A DNA stretch of 52,476 bases from DSUN01 sp035527715. GTDB taxonomy: Bacteria; Planctomycetota; PUPC01; DSUN01. Both the position numbers and the translations under genes were made by a program. The stretch covers positions 1 through 52,476 of the forward strand of contig DATKZY010000193.1 in NCBI GenBank assembly GCA_035527715.1. Reading direction: 5' to 3'. Below are positions 26,667-35,234 of this stretch, piece by piece (the stretch's first letter is position 1; every line of letters begins with the position of its first letter). The notes under the pieces were generated by a model. That model was not told the DNA's origin, made no database searches, and saw only the letters and a program-made list of their open reading frames with translations.

Positions 26667-28247
26667 TCAGCGCTGCGCTTGGATGGTCACCACCGTGCCC
26701 ATTGAGTTGCCCATCTGCCCGCGCATCGAGCGGGCGTCGGCCAACACGAGGGCGAGCCGCAGCGGCAGCCCCTGCGGCGGCACCTGCTGGCCATCCAGCG
26801 TCCACACCGCGCTGTTACACTGGGCGGCCAGGTTTGCCCCGGCGATGGTGCCGGCGAAGTTGTACTGCTCGGCGCACTGGTGCATCAGCCCGTCGGGGCC
26901 TTGCATCTGGTACGCGAAGGAGGCCACGATGGCCACCTGGTTTCCCTGATGCTTGATGTCGAACTGCCCCTGGCTCGTCGCCCCATTGGCCGCGGTGATG
27001 GTGACCGTCCAGCGGCCGGTGAGGGTGGTCCCAGGGGGCGGGGGAGGCGGAGGGGTGACATCGGGATCGCGCACGGGCGGCCGCACCGCCGGGTTGCCGC
27101 CCTCCACGAGTTGCACGATGCCCCACTTCTCCAGGATATCGGCCGGCAGCGGCTCCAGCTCGGGGTTCGACACACCGTTCACCCAGCATTGCCGCAGGTC
27201 AATCAGCGTGAACCGCCCGGTCCTGTTCACCTGCTTCCAGGTGTTCGTGCCGCTTTCGACCGCTTGGAGGAAGGTCATGGACTTGGCGTAGCCGTCGCCG
27301 ACGCCCGTCGCCTCGACGGGGATGAACCGTCCGCTGGGCGTCTGGCCGATGGGGAAGCAATGGTAGTCCTTGCTCACCAGGTAGGGCTTGATATTCACCG
27401 AATTCAGCAGTGCCGCGTAGAGGATCGCCAGGTCAATGCACGTGCCGCTCCTCTTCTGGAGCGTGTCGCGGGGGTACTGGAGGCTCTGCACGAGCTTGAG
27501 GTCATACGACATGCTCGGGTCGGCCATCGCCTGCGGGTGCTGATAGCTGATGTGGATGGTCCGCATGATGTCGTAGAGTTCTTTCATGACCCTCTGGCAG
27601 CTCTCGTCGTCCTGGGAGGCCCCGAGGCCGCCGGCCTTGCGGTTGGCCATCGAGGCGAGGCGCGAGACCGGGTCGTCCTGCCGCGACACCCAGGCGGCCA
27701 GCAGCGGCGAGAGGGTATCCTCGTCCTGGAACGCCCCCGTCCGCTCCTCGGCCGTCATGTCGGAGAAGATGAACTCGTGGCGGCCCAGGAGGGTGATCTG
27801 CTTCGTGTCCTGGATCTGCTGCTGCGCACCGCACGGATCCGTGTACTCGCACTCCATCTGAAGCTCGGCGGGCGTGCGGCTCGTGAGCTTCGCGCAGGCG
27901 CTGCTCAGGATGGGGTGGCACAGGTCCACCACCGTCTGAGTCGGGTCCACCGCAGGATACGTATGCCACGCGGACCAGTCGGAATACTCACCCAGCTTGT
28001 AGCGGAACTTCAGGCTGGTGATCCGCCCGTTCGTGTTGTTCCTGAACACCGTCTTCGCCAGCCACATGGGCACCAGACAGTCCTTGAGCCCATAGGACTT
28101 GTACACGCCCGTGATCAGCCTGTCCTTGACCTGTACGCGGCAACTGACGTCGCCTTGTGCCCGCGCCCGGCAAACAAGCGAGTACACCGCAGCCGCGCCG
28201 CCGAGCAGCAGCAACGCGATCCCCAGCACACGCAACGCCTTGGCCAT
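26667..28247 (-). CDS. Exported protein with transglutaminase-like cysteine domain
   Basis: 526 residues. Signal/anchor MAKALRVLGIALLLLGGAAAVYSLVC. Residues about 30-200 form a beta-rich surface layer. Residues about 230-350 hold a transglutaminase-like core: the nucleophile Cys in LQKRSGTCIDLAILYAALLNSVNIKPYLV and His in DYHCFPIG, which is the usual SGxCxDxA signature and its His. The C-terminal part (about 400-526) is a beta-rich domain (GRWTVTITAANGATSQGQFDI) after a Pro-rich linker. This fold is often a peptidase or peptidoglycan or peptide-linkage enzyme; the substrate is unknown. ATG 28247 has AAGGAG upstream, and a promoter lies at 28304-28331. Confidence 0.82.
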   Translation of the reverse strand: MAKALRVLGIALLLLGGAAAVYSLVCRARAQGDVSCRVQVKDRLITGVYKSYGLKDCLVPMWLAKTVFRNNTNGRITSLKFRYKLGEYSDWSAWHTYPAVDPTQTVVDLCHPILSSACAKLTSRTPAELQMECEYTDPCGAQQQIQDTKQITLLGRHEFIFSDMTAEERTGAFQDEDTLSPLLAAWVSRQDDPVSRLASMANRKAGGLGASQDDESCQRVMKELYDIMRTIHISYQHPQAMADPSMSYDLKLVQSLQYPRDTLQKRSGTCIDLAILYAALLNSVNIKPYLVSKDYHCFPIGQTPSGRFIPVEATGVGDGYAKSMTFLQAVESGTNTWKQVNRTGRFTLIDLRQCWVNGVSNPELEPLPADILEKWGIVQLVEGGNPAVRPPVRDPDVTPPPPPPPGTTLTGRWTVTITAANGATSQGQFDIKHQGNQVAIVASFAYQMQGPDGLMHQCAEQYNFAGTIAGANLAAQCNSAVWTLDGQQVPPQGLPLRLALVLADARSMRGQMGNSMGTVVTIQAQR

Positions 28248-28303
28248 AGCCTTGCTCCTTCGTAACTGGCGAGGGGTGCACGACCACCCCTCGGGATGGG
28301 CGT

Positions 28304-28331
28304 ATCATACCACGTTGTCGCAGGAAATCAA
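28304..28331 (-). promoter_or_regulatory. Sigma-70-type promoter of the transglutaminase-like gene
   Basis: Minus strand TTGATT (28331-28326), a 16-bp spacer and TATGAT (28309-28304), about 57 nt before the ATG at 28247. Confidence 0.55.
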
Positions 28332-28384
28332 GCGCCGGTGCTCCGGAATCGCACCCGCGCGCGAAAACCACCCCCGGCTGCGGG

Positions 28385-29113
28385 TCAGGCCATCGGAGGC
28401 ACGTAGATGGGGGGCAGGGCCCGCTTGTGGGCCGAGGCCGCCATCATCTGGCGCACCCGCGACAGTACGTGGGGCGGGACCGTGCGGGTGTCGTGGCGGT
28501 CCATCGCCTCGATTGCGGCGTCGAGCTGGGCGTAGAGAAGGCCCATCTCGCCCTCGTCGGTCTGGCCGGGCCAGAGGCCGGCGGTCGGGGGCCGGTCAAT
28601 GATGGGCTGTGGCACGCCGAGGTCGCGCGCCAGCTCGCGGACCTGCCGCTTGAGGAGTCCGCCGATGGGCATCAGGTCCACCCCGCCGTCGCCGAACTTG
28701 GTGAAGTAGCCGATGGCGAGCTCGCTGCGGTTGCTGGCGCCGCACACGAGGCAGCCGCGGCTGGCGGCCAGGTAGTAGAGCGTGAGCATGCGGAGACGGG
28801 GCTTCACGTTGGCTCGCACCAGCGTGGACGCCTCGGGCAGCGTGGCGGCGAGCACGCGGTGGGCTGCGGTGAGGTCCAGCTCGATGGCCTCGGCCTGGAA
28901 CTGCTCGGCGACGAGGCGGGCCAGCTCTGAGTCGCGGGGGGCGCTCTCGCACGGCAAGATCGCGCCGAGCACTTTGCCGGGCAGAGCGCGCGCAGCGAGC
29001 GCCGCAACCACTGAGGAGTCGAGCCCGCCGCTGAGGCCAATCACAACGCCTTGCGCGCCGGCTTCGGTCACGATCGTGCGAATCCACGCGGCAATGTCGT
29101 CTGCGAGAGGCAT
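28385..29113 (-). CDS. nadE: NH3-dependent NAD+ synthetase
   Basis: 242 residues, matching the short ammonia-dependent form without the nitrilase glutaminase domain. The ATP-pyrophosphatase loop is GLSGGLDSSVVA (SGGxDS). The deamido-NAD site region follows (GASNRSELAIGYFTKFGDGGVDLMPIGGLLKRQVRELA), and RPPTAGLWPGQTDE is the typical C-terminal motif. It converts nicotinate adenine dinucleotide to NAD+ with ATP and ammonia. ATG 29113 has AGGAG 8 nt upstream. It follows the Gfo/Idh gene closely and likely shares its promoter. Confidence 0.93.
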   Translation of the reverse strand: MPLADDIAAWIRTIVTEAGAQGVVIGLSGGLDSSVVAALAARALPGKVLGAILPCESAPRDSELARLVAEQFQAEAIELDLTAAHRVLAATLPEASTLVRANVKPRLRMLTLYYLAASRGCLVCGASNRSELAIGYFTKFGDGGVDLMPIGGLLKRQVRELARDLGVPQPIIDRPPTAGLWPGQTDEGEMGLLYAQLDAAIEAMDRHDTRTVPPHVLSRVRQMMAASAHKRALPPIYVPPMA

Positions 29114-29115
29114 CG

Positions 29116-30264
29116 TCACTCCTGGATGTCCACCCAGCGCCCGGTCTGCGACGATTGCTGGGCGGCGGCCATGATGCGCTGGACGGCGAGGCCGTCGCGG
29201 AAGTCGGGCTTCGACGGCCGGCCCTCCACGACGCAAGCGATGAAGTTGTAGAGGCAGGCCACGTGGGCACGCGTCCACCCGATGGCGTTCTTGGGGCCAG
29301 GCAGAGCGGCGGGCGCCGGGTAGCGCTGCACGGCCTCGATCGCCTTGAAACCGCGGTCGCCTCCGTAGGGCCCCGTGGCGTCGCGGTGGTCGTAGGCGTA
29401 CAGCCAGTTCGGGTCCATGAGGTTGAACCTCAACGCCCCCTGCTCCCCGTGCAGCTCGAACCGCAGCTCATCGTTCGTCCCCGTAGCGAGCCGGGAGCAC
29501 TCGATCGTGCCAAGGGCGCCACCGGCCAACTCCACCTGCATCAGGGCAAGGTCATCCACCTCCACCGGCGCCCTCCCCCCTTTGCCGTTGGGCCGCTCGG
29601 TGATGAACGTCTTGCAGCGAGCCGAGACGCTGGCGACCTCGCCGGCCAGGTGGCGCATCAGGTCAATGACGTGGGCGCCGAGGTCGAAGAGCGCCCCGCC
29701 CCCCGACGCCGCGGCATCGAGCCGCCACGACATCGGCCGGTCGGCCTCCACGTAGCCCGCGTGCAGATACGCCGCGCGGTAGCTGAACAGCCGCCCCACG
29801 AATCCCGCCTCCATCAACTCCTTCGCACGCAGCGTAGCGGGGAGGAAGCGGTACTGAAACGTCATCTGGTGCCGGACCTGTGGGGCACTGTCCGCCGCGG
29901 CCACGATCTCCTCCGCCTCGGCCACGTTGAGGGCCAGCGGCTTGTCGCAGTAGACGTGCTTCCCCGCCTCCAGCGCCGCCACACACGCCTCGCGGTGAGC
30001 GGCGTTCGGTGTACAAACGTGCACGACATCTACGGCGGGGTCCTCCACCACCCGCCGGTAATCGGTCACCGCCCGCTCGTAGCCCCCGTGCTCCGCTGCC
30101 CTGTGCGCGGTCTCCCTATGAGCGGTGCACACGACTGCCCTTCGGATGCGGGCGGGCGGCGGGTCGTAGAGGAACGGCAGGCTCTGGTAGGCGTAGGTGT
30201 GCATCCTGCCCATGAACCCGTAGCCGATCATCCCCACGCCGATCTCGGGCAAAGGCTGCGTCAC
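29116..30264 (-). CDS. Gfo/Idh/MocA family NAD(P)-dependent oxidoreductase
   Basis: 382 residues. Rossmann N-terminus IGVGMIGYGFMGRMHTYAY, the nucleotide-proximal DVVHVCTPNAAHREACVAAL, and the family lysine in YCDKPLALNVAEAEE (EKP form altered to DKP). The C-terminal half is the substrate-binding alpha/beta domain (RPMSWRLDAAASGGGALFDLGAHVIDLMRHL with the usual GGALxDLGxHxxDL). The family oxidises or reduces sugars and cyclitols; the substrate cannot be predicted. The start is GTG 30264, supported by GAGGAG 7 nt upstream and a promoter beyond. It is the first gene of a unit with nadE. Confidence 0.9.
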   Translation of the reverse strand: MTQPLPEIGVGMIGYGFMGRMHTYAYQSLPFLYDPPPARIRRAVVCTAHRETAHRAAEHGGYERAVTDYRRVVEDPAVDVVHVCTPNAAHREACVAALEAGKHVYCDKPLALNVAEAEEIVAAADSAPQVRHQMTFQYRFLPATLRAKELMEAGFVGRLFSYRAAYLHAGYVEADRPMSWRLDAAASGGGALFDLGAHVIDLMRHLAGEVASVSARCKTFITERPNGKGGRAPVEVDDLALMQVELAGGALGTIECSRLATGTNDELRFELHGEQGALRFNLMDPNWLYAYDHRDATGPYGGDRGFKAIEAVQRYPAPAALPGPKNAIGWTRAHVACLYNFIACVVEGRPSKPDFRDGLAVQRIMAAAQQSSQTGRWVDIQE

Positions 30265-30302
30265 CCTGGTTCTCCTCTTGCGGACGGGAGCCGAACGGCG
30301 GT

Positions 30303-30331
30303 ATTATAGCGGGCGTCAACGAGCCGTTCAA
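30303..30331 (-). promoter_or_regulatory. Promoter of the Gfo/Idh-nadE unit
   Basis: On the minus strand TTGAAC (30331-30326), a 17-bp spacer and a perfect TATAAT (30308-30303). On the plus strand the same base pairs give a weaker TTGCGG-18-TATTAT (30278-30307) that could drive the divergent gene. Confidence 0.6.
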
Positions 30332-30367
30332 ACACCCAACGGGGATTCGGCCATCCGCAATCTTTTC

Positions 30368-31792
30368 GTGGGTTTCGCGATCGCGCTGAGCTTCGGCCTG
30401 GCGGTCACCAAGGTTTCGTCGTACGACACGTGGGTGCACCTGTCGCTCGGGCGGTGGATGTCCGAGAACGGCCGGCTGCCGCGCACGAACCTGCTGTCCT
30501 ACACGCAGCCGGAGCGGCCGACGACCGACCACCAGTGGCTCTTCCAGGCCGGCCTCTACGGCGTCTGGCGTCTGGCGGGCATTGACGGCGCGACGCTGGT
30601 GAAGGCCGCCCTTGTGGCCGCGGCCTTCGCCTTTGTGCTCGCCACGGCTCGTCGCAAGGGGGCCGACACCGTCGTGGCGGCGGCCGTGGTCGTCGTGGCC
30701 GTGGGGGCCGCGCGGTTCCGCTTCACCCTGCGCCCGCAAGTGGTCGGCCTCCTGTTGCTGAGCGCATATCTGTTCGTGCTCGAGCGCTGGCGTGGCGGCG
30801 GGAACCGCGGGCTGCTCGTGCTCCTGCCCCTCCAGGTGCTCTGGGCAAACGTCCACGGCAGTGCCATCCTCGGCTGCGGGCTCGTCATCGCTTACGCCGC
30901 CGCCGAGAGCGTGCGGGGGCGTGTCGGTGTGAAATCGGAAATCGGAAATCGGAAATCGGAAATCTTGTGGCTCTGGGCCATCGCCCTCGCCCTGGTCCCG
31001 CTCACGCTCCTGAACCCCCACGGCACCGGTATCCTGAGCCTGCCGTTCACCCACGCCGCGAAGCAGGTGACGTCGGGGCTCAAGGGCCTGCTCCAGGACC
31101 GCGCGGCGATCGCCTGGGCCGACCTCGGCAGCCGGCACCTGTGCTTCGCCATCCTGGGCGGGATCGGCATCGTGTCGCTCGTCGCCTCGGTGGTCCGCAG
31201 GGACGTGACGGAGGCCGGGCTGTTCGCGGGCACGCTGGCCGCGGCGCTCTATTCGGAGCGCTTCGTGGACCTCTTTGCTGTCGCCTCAGCGCCCATCGCC
31301 GCCCGCAACCTGACGCGGATCCTCCACACGCCGCTGGCGAGGCTGGACCGGCGGCTTCTCAACAGCCTGGGGGCGGTCGCCGTCTTCGGGCTGGCCATGC
31401 TCGGCAAGGCGAGCAGCGACAAGTGCGTCCCCTTCGGCCTCGGCCCGGCCGAGGGGCTCTTGCCCGAGCAGGAGCTTGCCTTCATCCAGGAGCATCACCC
31501 TACGGGCAGCCTCTTCAACGAGTTCGAGCACGGCGGCTACATCTACTGGCAGACGCGCCGGCCTGTGTTCCTCGACAGCCGCGGCGAATTGGCCTACGAC
31601 ATGGCCTACTTCCGCGCCTACGTGGACGCCTGGACGTCGCGCGACCGCTGGCGCGAGCTGGTGGAGCGCTACGGCCTCACCGTCGCCCTCGTCGCCCGGC
31701 CCCCGCTCCAGGCCGTCCTGCGCTCCGACGGCCAGTGGGAGCAAGTCTTCCAAGGCCCCGTCGGCGCGGTCTTCGCCCGCAAACTCCCGTAA
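30368..31792 (+). CDS. Polytopic membrane protein, glycosyltransferase-like/YfhO-type, unknown function
   Basis: About 474 residues with roughly 9-11 hydrophobic spans. The first span is followed by SYDTWVHLSLGRWM, a D-x-W-x-H-L motif usual in planctomycete membrane proteins resembling lipid-linked-sugar glycosyltransferases. Later elements are TDHQWLFQAGLYGVWRLAG, FRFTLRPQVVGLLLLSAYLFVLERW and LFNEFEHGGYIYWQTRRPVFLDSRGEL. The C-terminal portion is soluble. The frame extends to TTG 30278, but that region overlaps promoter elements, so GTG 30368 is taken; this is uncertain. A heptamer repeat (30931-30964) is translated in frame (KSEIGNRKSEI) between two spans. Substrate and direction of transfer are unknown. 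Confidence 0.75.
   Translation: MGFAIALSFGLAVTKVSSYDTWVHLSLGRWMSENGRLPRTNLLSYTQPERPTTDHQWLFQAGLYGVWRLAGIDGATLVKAALVAAAFAFVLATARRKGADTVVAAAVVVVAVGAARFRFTLRPQVVGLLLLSAYLFVLERWRGGGNRGLLVLLPLQVLWANVHGSAILGCGLVIAYAAAESVRGRVGVKSEIGNRKSEILWLWAIALALVPLTLLNPHGTGILSLPFTHAAKQVTSGLKGLLQDRAAIAWADLGSRHLCFAILGGIGIVSLVASVVRRDVTEAGLFAGTLAAALYSERFVDLFAVASAPIAARNLTRILHTPLARLDRRLLNSLGAVAVFGLAMLGKASSDKCVPFGLGPAEGLLPEQELAFIQEHHPTGSLFNEFEHGGYIYWQTRRPVFLDSRGELAYDMAYFRAYVDAWTSRDRWRELVERYGLTVALVARPPLQAVLRSDGQWEQVFQGPVGAVFARKLP
30931..30964 (+). repeat. Heptamer tandem repeat inside the membrane protein gene
   Basis: Four full copies and one partial copy of GAAATCG. They are translated in frame in a loop between hydrophobic segments. 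The reverse strand reads as the DFRFPIS peptide type. Confidence 0.9.
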
Positions 31793-31838
31793 CCGACCCT
31801 CGCCTCGCCGCTCCGGCGCCCACCCAGGGGCCTCGAGT

Positions 31839-31870
31839 AGTCTTGCCGAGTTGTTCAACTCCGCAAGACT
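31839..31870 (+). terminator. Stem-loop after the membrane protein gene
   Basis: AGTCTTGCCGAGTTG pairs with CAACTCCGCAAGACT with one mismatch and a 2-nt loop, and is followed by CCTTTCTCTC. It lies 46 nt after the stop and may end transcription, although a 2-nt loop is very tight and the U-run is interrupted. It is part of the 304-nt gap 31793-32096, which also holds the 38-bp palindrome and a promoter. Confidence 0.4.
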
Positions 31871-31940
31871 CCTTTCTCTCACCCTGTCTGACGCCACATC
31901 GCGAGAAGCGTGGGTTTCACCCTCGCAGGTGGGGCAGGAT

Positions 31941-31978
31941 ACGAGGATTCCACACTTGTACAAGTGTGGAATCCTCGT
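31941..31978. repeat. Perfect 38-bp palindrome
   Basis: Half-site ACGAGGATTCCACACTTGT is followed by its exact reverse complement with no loop. The centre is TTGTACAA. It could be a cruciform-forming element, a dimeric regulator site or a target-type repeat. It sits 72 nt before the -35 of the radical SAM gene. Confidence 0.85.
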
Positions 31979-32050
31979 GGTCGGCTGATCGTGCGGGCGC
32001 GCGCCGATGCCTGCGGCACCCGAGGTGGACCGCGTCCACGTGCGTCCTCG

Positions 32051-32078
32051 TTGACTCCTGGGCCGCGCGCGATATGAT
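32051..32078 (+). promoter_or_regulatory. Promoter of the radical SAM-pilin-like unit
   Basis: TTGACT (32051-32056), a 16-bp spacer and TATGAT (32073-32078), with CAGGAG 8 nt before the ATG at 32097. Confidence 0.65.
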
Positions 32079-32096
32079 AGGTGCAGGAGCCACAGC

Positions 32097-33548
32097 ATGG
32101 CCAAGGTCCTGCTGATCAACCCGCCGGCCGAACAGACCCTCGTGGGGAACAACCCGAAGTTCCTCGACGAGGCACGCGGCTACAACCCGCCCCTCGGCCT
32201 CCTCTACCTCGCCGCCATGCTCGATGAACGCTCGGAACATGCCGTCTGCGTGATTGACGCGCAGGCCGAGGAGCTGTCCTACGAGAGACTCGCGGAGCAC
32301 GTCGCCGGCGAGGCGCCTGACCTCGTGGGCATCACGGCCATGACCTTCACGCTCCTCGACGTGGTGCGCACGGTCGCCGTCGTGCGGCAGGCGGCGCCCG
32401 AGGCCAAAGTGGTGCTCGGCGGGCCACACGTCCACCTCTACCCCCGCGAGTGCGTGGCACTCCCTGGCGTGGACTTCGCCATCACGGGCGAGGGCGAGCA
32501 CAGCATCGTCGCCCTGGCCGACCGGCTCCACGAGCCGAACCGCTGGGACGAGGTGCCGGGCCTGGTGTACAGGAATGGTTCGAGGACGAGGGCGATTGAG
32601 ACCGAGAGCGACATCGTCGTCAACGAGCCGCGGGGGCCAATCGAGGACCTCGATTCCCTCCCCTTCCCCGCCCGCGACCTGGTGCCCTTCCGCCGCTACA
32701 GCTCGGTGCTCGCCCGCCGGCAGCCGATCACCACGATGTTCACGAGCCGCGGCTGCCCCTACCGCTGCACCTTCTGCGACCGCCCGCACCTGGGCAAGAA
32801 GTTCCGCGCCCACTCGCCGAAATACGTCGTGGACGAGATGCAGGGCTGCGTCGAGATGGGCATCCACGAGTTCCTCATCTACGACGACACCTTCACCGTC
32901 CGCCGCCAGCGCGTGCTCGACATCTGCGCCGAAATCCAGCGCCGCGGCCTCGACGTCGGCTGGGACATCCGTGCCCGCGTGGACACGGTGGACGAGGAGA
33001 TGCTGAAGGCGTTGCGCGCCGCCGGCTGCGAGCGCATCCACTACGGCGTCGAGGCCGGCAGCGACCGCTTCATGCAGGTGCTCAACAAGGGCATCACCGT
33101 CGAGGACGCCCGCAAGGCGTTCCGCCTCACCAAGCGGGCTGGCATCTCCACCCTCGCCTACTTCATGATCGGCATCCCCGGCCAGACCGAGGCCGACGTG
33201 CGCCAGACCTTCCGCCTCGCCCGCCAGCTCGACCCCGACGTCGTCCACATCACCATCCTCACCCCCTTCCCTGGCACCGAGATCTACCGCCAGGCGTTGG
33301 AGCAAGGCGTCTACGACCGCGACCACTGGCTCGATTTCGCCCGCGAGCCGCGTCCCGGCTTCCAGCCCCTCTACTGGACGAGGGAGCTTGGCCGCGAGCG
33401 GCTCGAGGAACTCCTCGTCGCCGCCTACAAGAGCTTCTACGTTCGTCCCCGCTACATCCTGCGCCAGCTCCTCAAGTGCCGCTCCTGGCGCGAACTGACG
33501 ACCAAGGTCAAGGCCGGCCTGCGGGTGGCCCTGCTTCGCAAGCGCTAG
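32097..33548 (+). CDS. B12-binding radical SAM enzyme
   Basis: 483 residues. The N-terminal domain (about 1-165) has the cobalamin-binding form seen in this family (LLINPPAE at the start, YNPPLGLLYLAAML, DLVGITAMTFTL). The radical SAM core (about 200-420) carries the [4Fe-4S] CxxxCxxC in TSRGCPYRCTFCDRP. The C-terminal part is a helical tail. Members catalyse methylations, ring contractions or other radical steps; the substrate is unknown. Start ATG 32097 has a good ribosome-binding site. The first pilin-like gene follows 18 nt later with its own GAGGAGG site, suggesting co-transcription. Confidence 0.88.
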   Translation: MAKVLLINPPAEQTLVGNNPKFLDEARGYNPPLGLLYLAAMLDERSEHAVCVIDAQAEELSYERLAEHVAGEAPDLVGITAMTFTLLDVVRTVAVVRQAAPEAKVVLGGPHVHLYPRECVALPGVDFAITGEGEHSIVALADRLHEPNRWDEVPGLVYRNGSRTRAIETESDIVVNEPRGPIEDLDSLPFPARDLVPFRRYSSVLARRQPITTMFTSRGCPYRCTFCDRPHLGKKFRAHSPKYVVDEMQGCVEMGIHEFLIYDDTFTVRRQRVLDICAEIQRRGLDVGWDIRARVDTVDEEMLKALRAAGCERIHYGVEAGSDRFMQVLNKGITVEDARKAFRLTKRAGISTLAYFMIGIPGQTEADVRQTFRLARQLDPDVVHITILTPFPGTEIYRQALEQGVYDRDHWLDFAREPRPGFQPLYWTRELGRERLEELLVAAYKSFYVRPRYILRQLLKCRSWRELTTKVKAGLRVALLRKR

Positions 33549-33566
33549 CCCGAGAGGAGGGCCGAG

Positions 33567-34253
33567 ATGCGACGCCAAAACGCGGTGACGCTGACAGAAG
33601 TCCTGCTCGTGACCCTGGGGTTGGGGATCGGCCTCGCGGGTCTGCTGTACGTGGTGTCGGCCAACCGAGAGGAATCGAGGCGAATTCGCTGCCGAAGCAA
33701 TCTGAACAGCCTAGCCAAAGGGATGGCGACATATCTGAATCAGTGCGGCGACAACCGCTTCTATCCCTGGCCCGTGGGCCTCCCGGGCTGTGGAACACTG
33801 ACCAAACCAAGCTTCGGCGGCGCCGAGTGGTTGGCGAACCTGTACTGGACAGGAATCATGCCTCACTGGGGCATCTTCGTGTGCCCGAGTTCGGAGGACG
33901 ATACTGAGTTAGGGGCGCTGCTCGGCACCACCGGCTGCCCGGGCGGCAGGCGGCTGGACCCACACGCCGTGAGCTATGCGGCGATGGGCAGCGAGAGCGT
34001 GGGCGTCTATCTGAAGGAGCAACAGAACCCCAGCGCCACCTATGCCGCCTCAATCCTGGCCATCCGCGACGATTTCCCGCCGAACGAGGCAATGGCGTCC
34101 GACGACACGGAGGAGCCGATCAACCACGGCAGCCGCGACAACGGCGGGATGAATGTGCTGTTCTTCGACTCCCACGTCGAGTGGTGGACCCACGAGAGGG
34201 TTGACCTGGAGCGCGGGGTGGGGACGGGGGAGCTGGTGCATTTGAGGAATTGA
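33567..34253 (+). CDS. Pilin-like (type IV prepilin-type N-terminus) H-X9-D protein, copy 1
   Basis: 228 residues. The N-terminus (MRRQNAVTLTEVLLVTLGLGIGLAGLL) resembles a class III-type prepilin leader and hydrophobic helix, with AVTLTEVL in place of the usual GFTLIELL. The C-terminal part has the planctomycete H-(X9)-D pattern (NHGSRDNGG...FFDSHVEWW). Such proteins are abundant in planctomycetes and their role is unclear; a type IV pilus or secretion pseudopilin role is inferred. CPSS and CGT/GCP cysteines may form disulfides. The last 153 nt are nearly identical to those of the next gene, a sign of recent conversion or duplication. Confidence 0.8.
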   Translation: MRRQNAVTLTEVLLVTLGLGIGLAGLLYVVSANREESRRIRCRSNLNSLAKGMATYLNQCGDNRFYPWPVGLPGCGTLTKPSFGGAEWLANLYWTGIMPHWGIFVCPSSEDDTELGALLGTTGCPGGRRLDPHAVSYAAMGSESVGVYLKEQQNPSATYAASILAIRDDFPPNEAMASDDTEEPINHGSRDNGGMNVLFFDSHVEWWTHERVDLERGVGTGELVHLRN

Positions 34254-34501
34254 AGGCCGCGTGCACGTATGCACGCCCTACTGTGTTGAGGAGTTGCTGG
34301 CCGCAGTCCGCGCGGCCCCCGAACGGGGGCGATTCAGGCGGCCATGAATCGCCCCTTTCAGGGGCTCATTCAGGGGTTGGCCTCGGTTCCCAGGGCTCCC
34401 GTTGGTCGCCCTGGGCTACGGCTGGTTCGCCCACTTCGTGGGCTGCCGGGTGAGTGTCGCATGCTGTCAGTGGTCCCAGATTCCGGTCGCGGAGGCCACA
34501 A
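34254..34501. other. Gap with a dispersed repeat remnant
   Basis: Short G/C hairpins (CCCCCGAACGGGGG, GCCCCTTTCAGGGGC) and a GGTTCCCAGGGCTCCC-type string look like a dispersed repeat type often seen in planctomycete and verrucomicrobial genomes. No ORF with a ribosome-binding site is present, and the upstream frame of the next gene through this stretch is considered non-coding. Confidence 0.4.
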
Positions 34502-35191
34502 ATGAGCAGGCGCCGCGGCATCACGCTGGCCGAATTGCTCATCGGGGTCGGCGTGCTGGCCATCGCGCTCTTCCTCTTGGGCTATGCCCTGCACCACCAG
34601 CGTGGCGAGGCCCGGAGGATTCGGTGCCGAGACAACCTCCAACAACTGGCCAAAGGCATGACAACGTATCTCAGCATGTACGGCGACAACCGGTTCTATC
34701 CCTGGCCTGCCGCGCGGGCCGGGTGCGGCACGAGGGCCGACCCACAGTTCGGCGGCGCCGAGTGGCTTGCGGGTTTGTACTGGGAGTACCAGATCATCCC
34801 CGACCCCGGCGTCTTTGTATGCCCAAGCTCAAGGGACGATAACCAGAACGGCAGGTTGCTCGGCTCCTGGGGGTGCACGGGTGGTAAGCCACTCTCGCCA
34901 CCCACCGTGAGCTACGCCGGGATGGGCGACCGGAGCGAGGGCATTTACCTGGCCTCAAAGCAGGGCAAGGGGGCAAGCTATGCCTCGTCGAAACTCGCCA
35001 TCCGCGATGACTTCCCGCCCGACCAGGCCATGGCCTGCGACGACACGGAGGAGCCGATCAACCACGGCAGCCGCGACAACGGCGGGATGAATGTGCTGTT
35101 CTTCGACTCCCACGTCGAGTGGTGGACCCACGAGAGGGTTGACCTGGAACGCGGCGTGGGGTCGGGGGAGCTGGTGCACTTGAGGAATTGA
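34502..35191 (+). CDS. Pilin-like H-X9-D protein, copy 2
   Basis: 229 residues from ATG 34502. Leader MSRRRGITLAELLIGVGVLAIALFLLG gives a better prepilin signature (RG-ITLAELL) than copy 1. The middle resembles copy 1 (RIRCRDNLQQLAKGMTTYL, GDNRFYPWP, GGAEWLA) with several substitutions, and the H-X9-D tail is almost the same. An open frame continues upstream but covers repeat-like DNA. The final 153 nt differ from copy 1 at only four positions. The pair may form heteromeric fibres or substrate-specific pseudopilins; this is inference. Confidence 0.8.
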   Translation: MSRRRGITLAELLIGVGVLAIALFLLGYALHHQRGEARRIRCRDNLQQLAKGMTTYLSMYGDNRFYPWPAARAGCGTRADPQFGGAEWLAGLYWEYQIIPDPGVFVCPSSRDDNQNGRLLGSWGCTGGKPLSPPTVSYAGMGDRSEGIYLASKQGKGASYASSKLAIRDDFPPDQAMACDDTEEPINHGSRDNGGMNVLFFDSHVEWWTHERVDLERGVGSGELVHLRN

Positions 35192-35234
35192 ACCGCGCTC
35201 GTCGGCAAGCTCGTCGAGCGCGAGCCAACACCTC

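Noticed and set aside
30278..30367. TTG 30278 as start of the membrane protein
   Set aside because: It lies within promoter elements of the divergent genes and has no ribosome-binding site; kept only as a possibility.
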